Shown here one piece after another: positions 56,878 to 64,000 of a stretch of DNA of 64,000 bases. Both the position numbers and the translations under genes were made by a program. The stretch is from Methylomonas rapida (GTDB taxonomy: Bacteria > Pseudomonadota > Gammaproteobacteria > Methylococcales > Methylomonadaceae): positions 744,001 through 808,000 of the forward strand of contig NZ_CP113517.1 of assembly GCF_024360925.2 (NCBI RefSeq), written 5' to 3'. Position 1 is the stretch's first letter; each line of letters starts with the position of its first letter. The notes under the pieces were generated by a model. It was not told where the DNA came from. It ran no database searches and worked only from the letters and a program-made list of their open reading frames with translations.

Positions 56878-57022
56878 ACTATTTTCATTTGCCGGGGCGA
56901 TGCACAGCCTTCATGAGCGTTACTCTGAAAGTCATTGAGCGACGCCTTCGTCGTGACGAGGGTGTCGCTCCTACAGAAAACTTTCATTTGCCCGGCTGAT
57001 GTCGAGCTTTCATGAGCGTTAC
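56878..57022. repeat. imperfect direct repeats flanking a REP-like hairpin
   Basis: Two about 45-base copies (56878-56923 and 56977-57022), each with TTTCATTTGCC and ending TCATGAGCGTTAC, flank the hairpin GAGCGACGCCTTCG ... CGAGGGTGTCGCTC (56937-56970). The hairpin is related to the one after alaS at 10204-10245. Confidence 0.65.
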
Positions 57023-57056
57023 GGTTAGTATGAGCTTTGTCAGTGATCTGGCGAGA

Positions 57057-57497
57057 TCATTGTTGCAAGCGATATAAATATTCCACCAGCGCCAGAATCC
57101 GGCTGCGAGCGGCTGATTCGCTATCTTGTTGTGGATAATTGTCGAAATACAATGAGGTTTGGTTGTTGAACGCGTTGCCCCATACCGGCATGTCGCGAGG
57201 CCCATGCGATTTGACCTCCTCGCGGCCGTCTATGATTTGATAGACTTTGTCGAAAGGGAACACGCCCTTGTTATTTTGGGCCAATACCGTCAGATTCGGC
57301 ACGGGTTTTACCAGCATGGCTTTCAAAGGACCATCGTCACCCTTGCCGCTGATGCCGTGGCAGACGGCGCAAGCTCCATCGTATTCTCTTTTGCCGATGT
57401 CCACTTTCTCTTCGGCGACACTTTGCACGGACAAAAACGCCAGTATCAAGCCAAGTGCGATAGATGAAACATCGACGGCTTTGTTATGAATTTTCAT
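57057..57497 (-). CDS. periplasmic cytochrome c
   Basis: This 146-residue protein has a signal peptide (SSIALGLILAFLSVQSVA) and one haem site, CAVCH (43-47), with the Met ligand probably in RDMPVWGNAF. PVPNLTVLAQNNKGVFPFDKVYQIIDGREEVKSHG is typical of class I cytochrome c of the cytochrome cL/PetJ-like branch. It is the last of a minus-strand run with the DUF1269-like protein and the tri-haem peroxidase and may be their electron partner. Confidence 0.9.
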   Translation of the reverse strand: MKIHNKAVDVSSIALGLILAFLSVQSVAEEKVDIGKREYDGACAVCHGISGKGDDGPLKAMLVKPVPNLTVLAQNNKGVFPFDKVYQIIDGREEVKSHGPRDMPVWGNAFNNQTSLYFDNYPQQDSESAARSRILALVEYLYRLQQ

Positions 57498-57623
57498 GTT
57501 GCCTCCTGATTAGGTATTCGACGTTGAATGCTGGTTAAAACGCAATATGGCTGTTAAATCAAAAAAGCAAACCCAGGCTGGAGTTGCTGGTTACCGTGTC
57601 TCCATCTAAAGCAGATGGGGTAT

Positions 57624-58127
57624 TTATATGGCAGGCGGCAGCAGGGGCTCTATGCCTTCGAATTCCGCGGTCGGATGGTGTTTGCCGATGGCTTGATTGA
57701 TGGCATCTATGCGTTCTTTGGCTATATCCACCAACACCAATACCGCTCCGTTCTCGATCGCCTCGGCATAATCCCTGACTCTGGAATTACCGACCTGAAG
57801 GCCGGCCAGGCCGCTCATGATGGTGCCGATGGTGGCGCCAAAGGCCAAAATGCCCAGCACCGGCCCGCCGGCTATCGCAAATCCGGCGAAGCGCAAACCG
57901 ACCAGGCCAGCCAGCAGCCCGGTCGTGGCACCCAGCGCGGCGCCGCGCTCCATGGCCGGAAGGAAATCGGTTTTTTCGAATACCGAGGCCTCCGGCATGT
58001 CGCTCAGTGGCGTGTCACGCGTTGCCAGTACATGGATATGTCTATCCTCTATGCCTTCCGCGCGTAGTTCATCGACGACTTTATGCGTGGTTTCCAGATT
58101 GGGTACTAAAAAATAGATTCTTCTCAT
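57624..58127 (-). CDS. DUF1269-like membrane protein
   Basis: This 167-residue protein begins MRRIYFLVPNLETTHKVVDELRAEGIEDRHIHVL, an alpha/beta stretch like that of DUF1269/general-stress membrane proteins, then has a Gly-rich hydrophobic hairpin (GAALGATTGLLAGLVGLRF; GGPVLGILAFGATIGTIMSG), and ends with VRDYAEAIENGAVLVLVDI. The hydrophobic hairpin probably inserts in the inner membrane. Function is unknown. It sits between the peroxidase and cytochrome c genes. Confidence 0.85.
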   Translation of the reverse strand: MRRIYFLVPNLETTHKVVDELRAEGIEDRHIHVLATRDTPLSDMPEASVFEKTDFLPAMERGAALGATTGLLAGLVGLRFAGFAIAGGPVLGILAFGATIGTIMSGLAGLQVGNSRVRDYAEAIENGAVLVLVDIAKERIDAINQAIGKHHPTAEFEGIEPLLPPAI

Positions 58128-58171
58128 GGTCTTCTCCTGTCAAGGTTGAAATTGCCGCACGAAAGGTCTGT

Positions 58172-59569
58172 TCATTTCAGGTCTTCGGCGGTCAAATGCG
58201 AGACCGGCTTACCTTTATATTCGCCGTTCAGGGTTAATAAAAACGCCACCAATTTGGCTGTTTCGTCATGTGTGAATTCCCTGTCGACTTGATCTTTGCC
58301 CATGATTTCGACTGCTTTGGCCAGATTGTGGGTGGAGCCATCGTGAAAATACGGGAACGTCATCTCGATATTGCGCAACACCGGCACCTTGAAGACATGG
58401 CGGTCTTTTTCGTCTTTCGTCACATTGAAACGGCCGTTGTCGGCATCCGTCAACTCGCCGCCGCGCTGCTTGAAATAGTCGTGTTTGACGCCCATTTTTT
58501 CGAAGGACAGCCCGCCCAGGGCTGGACCGGAATGGCAGGAGGCGCAGTGGATTTTGAACAAGGCGTAACCTTGTTTCTCGTCGTCACTCAAAATGGCCGT
58601 ATTGCCGCGCAGATATTGATCGAAGCGGGAGTTGGCCGTGACCAGCGATTGTTCGAATACCGCGATCGCATCCGTCACGCTGGCTTTGCTCAGGCCTTGT
58701 CCGGGATACAGTCTGGCGAAAGCCATCTGGTATTCCGGCACTTGGTTGAGTTTTTCCACGACTTCGTCCCATTGCGCGCCCATTTCCAGCGGGTTGGCGA
58801 CAGGCCCGGCGGCTTGTTCCTGCAAATCCTTGGCGCGGCCGTCCCAGAATTGGGCGATGTTGTACATCGCGTCGTAGACGGTCGGTGAATTGATGGGGCC
58901 TTGCTGGCCACGGATGCCGGTGGATACCTTGGCTTGATCGGTGCCGCCGCGTGTCAGATCATGGCAGGAGGCGCAGTTGATGGTGTCGTCGCCGGACAGT
59001 CTGCGGTCGTGGAACAACTGTTTGCCCAAGGCGACTTTTTCGGCATCGAGATTGAGCGTCAGCGGCAAGGGGTGTACCGGCTCGCCCTTGAATTCTGGGG
59101 CAGCATCCTGGCTCCAGGGCAATTTGGCGCGTTCTTCGGCTATCCAGGCTTGCAGGGTTTGTTTTTCACCGGCGCTCAAATGATCGGTCCAATGCATCGT
59201 CAGATACAGTGCCGGCGGCATGCTGTCGTTTAATACGACATGCTCCAGTCTGGCCAGCATTACCGGGCTAAAGGCGTCCTCGCCGCTGAACAGTTTTCTG
59301 GTCAGAACCATGCGCTGGCTGGCTTGGGCGATGTCTTTTTCCATCAATTGCTTGGCAACCGGGAAATCGGCGTAGAACGGTTTCCGCAGCATGCCGGGCG
59401 CATGGCAGTCCACGCATTTGTCCTGCATGATTGCAGAAGCCTTGGCAAAGTTTTCGGAATGGCCAGCCCCCACGGTAATCGGTTCATTTTTGCCCTGAAG
59501 GCCCAATAAATTCGAGAGTGGAAAAAACAAGGCGACGGCAAATAGCACCAGCACTAGTATTTTTTTCAT
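58172..59569 (-). CDS. tri-haem cytochrome c peroxidase-family protein
   Basis: This 465-residue exported protein has three haem c sites: CVDCH (52-56) in an N-terminal extra domain, then CASCH (199-203) and CASCH (342-346) in a dihaem peroxidase/MauG module (LGKQLFHDRRLSGDDTINCASCH, QFWDGRAKDL, FKVPVLRNIEMTFPYFHDGS). The extra haem domain, about 150 residues, probably relays electrons, as in tri-haem YhjA-type peroxidases. The N-terminal helix may stay as an anchor. It lies upstream of a cytochrome c on the same strand. Confidence 0.92.
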   Translation of the reverse strand: MKKILVLVLFAVALFFPLSNLLGLQGKNEPITVGAGHSENFAKASAIMQDKCVDCHAPGMLRKPFYADFPVAKQLMEKDIAQASQRMVLTRKLFSGEDAFSPVMLARLEHVVLNDSMPPALYLTMHWTDHLSAGEKQTLQAWIAEERAKLPWSQDAAPEFKGEPVHPLPLTLNLDAEKVALGKQLFHDRRLSGDDTINCASCHDLTRGGTDQAKVSTGIRGQQGPINSPTVYDAMYNIAQFWDGRAKDLQEQAAGPVANPLEMGAQWDEVVEKLNQVPEYQMAFARLYPGQGLSKASVTDAIAVFEQSLVTANSRFDQYLRGNTAILSDDEKQGYALFKIHCASCHSGPALGGLSFEKMGVKHDYFKQRGGELTDADNGRFNVTKDEKDRHVFKVPVLRNIEMTFPYFHDGSTHNLAKAVEIMGKDQVDREFTHDETAKLVAFLLTLNGEYKGKPVSHLTAEDLK

Positions 59570-59640
59570 TAGGCTTGCTCCTCTATGAGCAGTGAAAGTA
59601 AAGATATACGCTATTCAGTTCTTCCAAGGGAGTTGTTTTG

Positions 59641-60489
59641 CTAGGGAGGGCATGATTCCCAGGGAAAAGCCTGTTTGGAACTCGGTCTCCAAAATAGTTT
59701 GATGTGTTCCCGCTTGGATATAAAAGTACTGAGTATAGTGCCATGCCGATGCTGATAATAGCTTTGGATTGACGATGGCACTTGCTCGCCAAAAAAAGCC
59801 TTCAGGTTGAGCAGCAATACGCTGGAGTCCTGGAACTCGCCCATGCGGGTCAGATAAGCATGCAATTGTTCGATATGATCTTCCGGCAGCGGCGGCAACA
59901 GGGCTTGACCGGCTTCCAGCATATAGCGCAGTTTTTTCACGGCGATGCGTAAGCGATGGATCGTGTCGGGCTGAGCCACATCAATGGCTTGATAACGCGC
60001 CATGGCAGCTTGATAAGTTTCGTCAATGACGGTCAAGATGCGCGGTTTTAGATGGGCTTTGCCAAGCGTTTGCGATAGATGGGCATGCGATTTTTTAAAA
60101 CGCGCGTGTATTTTGGGCTGGTCGATGGCTTGTAATCTTGCCGGTGTTTGCGCCAGCAGCCATTGTTCGTTCAGCTGTAATTGCCGGAAAAAAGGCAGAA
60201 GATCAGGGAGGCTGTCTTGTTTGGCGGTGATTTCTAGCAGCATCACCTGCGTGTCGCGCAACTCGTCGAAGGCGTCGAGCTGAGTTTTGAGATTCTTGCG
60301 TAGTTTTTGTAAGGAAGGGTGCGGAGAGAGGGTTTTGAGTAATTCGATTAGAGCGAGGAGGCGCCGTGTGCTTATGCGGAGCTTATGCACGGCCTCCTCG
60401 GTGGGCCGATGGTGACAGTCTGTCAGGCGCTTTTGGTACTTGGTCCACAGACTGTCGAGTGCATGAAGCAGCCGTTTGCCGTCATGCAT
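59641..60489 (-). CDS. CHAD-domain protein
   Basis: This 282-residue helical protein starts MHDGKRLLHALDSLWTKYQKR and has the conserved CHAD histidines and lysines/arginines: PTEEAVHKLRISTRRLLALIELL, LRDTQVMLLEI, and DTIHRLRIAVKKLRYMLE. CHAD domains bind polyphosphate and often accompany CYTH enzymes or polyphosphate granules; no CYTH domain is present here. It is adjacent to pssA on the same strand. Confidence 0.92.
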   Translation of the reverse strand: MHDGKRLLHALDSLWTKYQKRLTDCHHRPTEEAVHKLRISTRRLLALIELLKTLSPHPSLQKLRKNLKTQLDAFDELRDTQVMLLEITAKQDSLPDLLPFFRQLQLNEQWLLAQTPARLQAIDQPKIHARFKKSHAHLSQTLGKAHLKPRILTVIDETYQAAMARYQAIDVAQPDTIHRLRIAVKKLRYMLEAGQALLPPLPEDHIEQLHAYLTRMGEFQDSSVLLLNLKAFFGEQVPSSIQSYYQHRHGTILSTFISKREHIKLFWRPSSKQAFPWESCPP

Positions 60490-60498
60490 GGCGATCGC

Positions 60499-61239
60499 TC
60501 ATGATTTTCGACTCTGCAGGCGTTTTTTACGCATCACCAGCGTTACGATAGGGCCGGAGATTGCGTAACCGACTGAGAGCAGGAACAGCATGCGCTGTGG
60601 TTGCGCCATCACGAAGCTGATCACCAGCATTGCCAAAATGGTGACGATGAATGGTACCCGATTTTTGAAATCAATTTCTTTGAAGCTGGAATAGCGAAAA
60701 TTGCTGACCATCAGCAAACCGGTGGCTATCGTCGTTATCAACACCAGATATTTGAAGTTTTCCACGTCGTAGCCGTTTTCCACGCAAAACCATAATCCGC
60801 CGGCCAAAATGGCGGCGGCGGCAGGGCTGGGCAAGCCTTGAAAATAACGTTTGTCGGCTACCTCGACTTGAGTGTTGAATCGCGCCAGGCGCAAGGCGCC
60901 GCCGGCCATGTGTACGAACGCGGCGAACAAGCCGACTTGGCCCATGCTGGACAGTGTCCACAGGTACATGACAATCGCTGGCGCTGCGCCAAAGGACACC
61001 ATGTCGGACAGGCTGTCGTACTGCACGCCGAATTCGCTTTGGGTGTTGGTCAAACGGGCGACACGACCATCCAGGCCATCGAGTACCATCGCGACGAACA
61101 TGGCGATGGCGGCGGTTTCGAAACGTCCGTTAATGGCCGAGGTAATGGCGTAAAAGCCGGCAAACATGGCGCCGGTAGTGAACAGGTTAGGTAACAAATA
61201 GATACCACGATGGCGCTTGGGCAATTGATTTTCTATCAT
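60499..61239 (-). CDS. pssA: CDP-diacylglycerol-serine O-phosphatidyltransferase
   Basis: This 246-residue membrane enzyme makes phosphatidylserine from CDP-diacylglycerol and serine. The CDP-alcohol phosphotransferase motif is DGLDGRVARLTNTQSEFGVQYDSLSD (read as DG-x2-AR-x8-G-x3-D-x3-D), in a protein with about seven helices starting RGIYLLPNLFTTGAMFAGFYAI. The ATG at 61239 (MIENQLPKR) was chosen over 61272 because similarity begins there; neither has a strong ribosome-binding site. Its genomic neighbour ilvC is a common linkage. Confidence 0.95.
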   Translation of the reverse strand: MIENQLPKRHRGIYLLPNLFTTGAMFAGFYAITSAINGRFETAAIAMFVAMVLDGLDGRVARLTNTQSEFGVQYDSLSDMVSFGAAPAIVMYLWTLSSMGQVGLFAAFVHMAGGALRLARFNTQVEVADKRYFQGLPSPAAAAILAGGLWFCVENGYDVENFKYLVLITTIATGLLMVSNFRYSSFKEIDFKNRVPFIVTILAMLVISFVMAQPQRMLFLLSVGYAISGPIVTLVMRKKRLQSRKS

Positions 61240-61413
61240 AGTACTGAGTTGAAGTGGGGAATTCAGTGGCATTGTACATGGAGCACTAGCGGCTCGCTAT
61301 CCTGTTTAGATGACAATTCAAGGACAAACAGCTACTTGTCTGCCATTCAAAAAGTCACAGAAACGGCGCTCGGGGTAAGCCATTGATGCCGTTTAACCTT
61401 GAAAAATCATTTG

Positions 61414-61543
61414 GTCCACGAAACACAGAAAAATCACGAAAATTTTCAAACAGTTATCACGCCCAAGAGCAGCACCTAACAGGTGAATCGATAAGCTTCA
61501 TAACGCAATGATTTATTTCGTGTATTTCGTGATTTTCGTGGAC
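61414..61543. repeat. interspersed palindromic element, copy C (inverted relative to B)
   Basis: The unit begins GTCCACGAAACACAG and ends CGTGATTTTCGTGGAC. Its reverse complement follows copy B along almost the full length, including GAATCGATAAGCTTCATAACGC-like inner sequence. It lies in the 560-base gap between pssA and ilvC, which otherwise shows no gene. Confidence 0.85.
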
Positions 61544-61754
61544 TTGCTGCCGTTAGGTTTAATGTGCTGGGAGCGGTATTTTAAAACTCTGCGGGGCAAA
61601 ATTCACCACTGCCGAAATTTTATGCGCGAAAAGTCTATGCCAATTCCTTTTTGTCTCAGTTATCAGGCTGCCAAGAAGTGTTGGCCAGTTCAGCCGCTTG
61701 TGGCAAGGATTGTTCGCAAAAATTGCAGATTCGGAATCTATGGTTGGCACGCAA

Positions 61755-61783
61755 AAAAAAGCCCATCCTGGGATGGGCTTTTT
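61755..61783 (-). terminator. intrinsic terminator after ilvC
   Basis: AAAAAGCCCATC-CTGG-GATGGGCTTTTT has a perfect stem with A and T runs on both sides and lies 17 bases after the ilvC stop. It can act in both directions. Confidence 0.88.
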
Positions 61784-61799
61784 ACTGGTTAACGGTCGC

Positions 61800-62840
<1,041 letters not shown>

Positions 62841-62844
62841 TTAA

Positions 62845-63336
62845 TTAAAGATGTAAGCCTTTTTCGCCTCGGGAAATGCCGGTCGGGCCGGAGCGCACCA
62901 CTTCGATGATGCAATCGGGGTCCAGGCCATGAACGAAGGCATCCAGTTTACTGGATTCGCCGGTCATTTCGACGACATAACTGGTCGTGGTCACGTCTAT
63001 GATTTTGCCGCGGAAGATATCGGCCATGCGTTTGGCCTCTTCCCGCGTTTCCGGAGTGGTTTTGATCTTGACCAGCATCAGCTCGCGCTCGATATGCGGG
63101 GCTTCGGCCAGATCGATCAATTTGACCACATCGATCAGCTTATTCAGTTGCTTGGTGATTTGTTCTATCACTTCATCGTTGCCGCGGGTGACCAACGTCA
63201 TGCGGGATAGACTGCCATCTTCGGTCGGCGCCACGGTCAATGATTCGATATTGTAGCCGCGCGCCGAGAACAGGCCAGATACTCGCGACAAGGCGCCGGC
63301 TTCGTTTTCAATCAGGATCGAGATGATATGTCTCAT
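62845..63336 (-). CDS. ilvN: acetolactate synthase small subunit
   Basis: This 163-residue regulatory subunit has an N-terminal ACT domain (RHIISILIENEAGALSRVSGLFSARGYNIESLTVAPTEDG in pieces), which binds valine, and a C-terminal domain (IDVTTTSYVVEMTGESSKLDAFVHGL). It activates the large subunit encoded immediately upstream with no spacing. It may be called ilvH in other annotations. Confidence 0.97.
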   Translation of the reverse strand: MRHIISILIENEAGALSRVSGLFSARGYNIESLTVAPTEDGSLSRMTLVTRGNDEVIEQITKQLNKLIDVVKLIDLAEAPHIERELMLVKIKTTPETREEAKRMADIFRGKIIDVTTTSYVVEMTGESSKLDAFVHGLDPDCIIEVVRSGPTGISRGEKGLHL

Positions 63337-64000
63337 TTATGATAACTCCCTGTTCAGCGGAGTGCCTGGAGCGACCCGCAGCTTCATGTCATGATGAGCC
63401 TTGCCGGCCTCGATCATCGGATACACGTTTTCGGTACGGTCGGTGATGAAATCCAAAAATACCGTTCTGTCTTTCATCGCGAAGGCCTCTTTTAGCGCAT
63501 CGCGTACGTCGGCCGGTTTTTCGATCCTTATGCCAACGTGGCCATAAGCTTCCGCCAGCTTGACGAATTCCGGGATGGTGTCCATGTAGGATTGCGAGTA
63601 ACGGCTCTGGTAGGAAAACTCCTGCCATTGCCTCACCATGCCCATGTAACGGTTGTTCAGATTGATGATCTTGACCGGCGTGTGGTATTGCAGCGCCGTC
63701 GACAGCTCCTGTATGCACATCTGGATACTGGCCTCTCCCGTTACGCAGGCGACATCGGCATCCGGGAAGGCCAGCTTTACGCCGATCGCGGCAGGCAAGC
63801 CAAAGCCCATCGTGCCGAGGCCACCGGAATTGATCCAACGGCGCGGTTTGTCAAACTTGTAATACTGGGCCGCGTACATCTGATGCTGGCCGACATCGGA
63901 TGTGATGTAGGCATCGCCCTTGGTTACTTCGTACAGCTGCTCGATGACGAACTGCGGTTTGATGAACGAACTGTTGCGATCGTAATCCAGGCAGTTGACA
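63337..64000 (-). CDS. ilvI: acetolactate synthase large subunit, C-terminal part (5' end outside window)
   Basis: The frame is open to the window edge, so only the last 221 residues are visible. They carry [40 protein letters not shown], the thiamine diphosphate-binding region with [12 protein letters not shown] and [26 protein letters not shown], as in AHAS large subunits. It makes acetolactate, the first step of branched-chain amino acid synthesis. Its stop abuts the ilvN start. Whether it is ilvI or ilvB by naming cannot be decided here. Confidence 0.95.
   Translation of the reverse strand, partial: VNCLDYDRNSSFIKPQFVIEQLYEVTKGDAYITSDVGQHQMYAAQYYKFDKPRRWINSGGLGTMGFGLPAAIGVKLAFPDADVACVTGEASIQMCIQELSTALQYHTPVKIINLNNRYMGMVRQWQEFSYQSRYSQSYMDTIPEFVKLAEAYGHVGIRIEKPADVRDALKEAFAMKDRTVFLDFITDRTENVYPMIEAGKAHHDMKLRVAPGTPLNRELS

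Noticed and set aside
61508..61792. 94-codon frame between pssA and ilvC
   Set aside because: It begins in repeat copy C and runs through the ilvC terminator, so it is not a gene.

Overview
The window looks like part of a gammaproteobacterial chromosome, possibly from the methanotroph order Methylococcales. The evidence is the gammaproteobacterial housekeeping order (recA-recX-alaS; accA-tilS-pyrG-kdsA-eno-ftsB-ispD-ispF-truD), a class II fructose-bisphosphate aldolase, a PEP-CTERM-type exported protein and many copper- and haem-related envelope genes. No methane monooxygenase gene is present, so the order-level guess is inference.

Layout. 1-10.2 kb: 3' end of ubiB, leuA, a family 4 uracil-DNA glycosylase, rimI, recA, recX and alaS. 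An AT-rich type II restriction-modification pair is wedged between recX and alaS. 10.3-19.6 kb (minus strand): one long housekeeping block, accA to truD, with two tandem mini membrane proteins between tilS and pyrG. 19.7-24.7 kb: rarA, a PEP-CTERM protein, fba and a TPR/2-oxoglutarate oxygenase protein.

24.8-29.3 kb is accessory and repeat-rich. A REP-associated tyrosine transposase gene flanked by inverted REP sequences is split by a 1668-bp IS1380-family element with a perfect 5-bp target duplication. Next come two integron-type gene cassettes (an Imm58-like gene and a DUF4145 gene), each ending in an attC site with no integrase nearby, and a CBS gene truncated at a REP pair.

29.3-40.7 kb is a copper/thiol envelope region: a CopA-type ATPase, two paralogous small membrane proteins, a TauE/SafE-cupredoxin protein, and an operon encoding a MacB/LolD-like ABC transporter, a polytopic membrane protein, NosL, a TlpA-like lipoprotein, a NosL-outer-membrane-barrel fusion and, after a hairpin, a stand-alone DsbD alpha domain. 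40.9-47.3 kb (minus) is an iron-uptake operon (hemP, tonB, exbB, exbD, TonB receptor, PepSY protein, PKHD hydroxylase) behind a near-consensus Fur box. 47.4-50.6 kb encodes a MauG-like dihaem peroxidase, a Tat-exported phosphoesterase, a cytochrome c and a bacterioferritin lacking the haem-ligand Met. A chimeric pseudogene and a cupin follow.

52.2-56.7 kb holds a sigma-54 activator with a four-cysteine N-terminal sensor domain, divergent from a DUF938/SDR/DUF1326/DUF2182 operon that has a good -24/-12 promoter and upstream palindromes. 57-61.2 kb: cytochrome c, a DUF1269-like protein, a tri-haem peroxidase, a CHAD protein and pssA. 61.8-64 kb: ilvC, ilvN and the 3' end of the acetolactate synthase large-subunit gene. 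At least five families of short palindromic repeats are interspersed, one of them a 130-146 bp element present three times.
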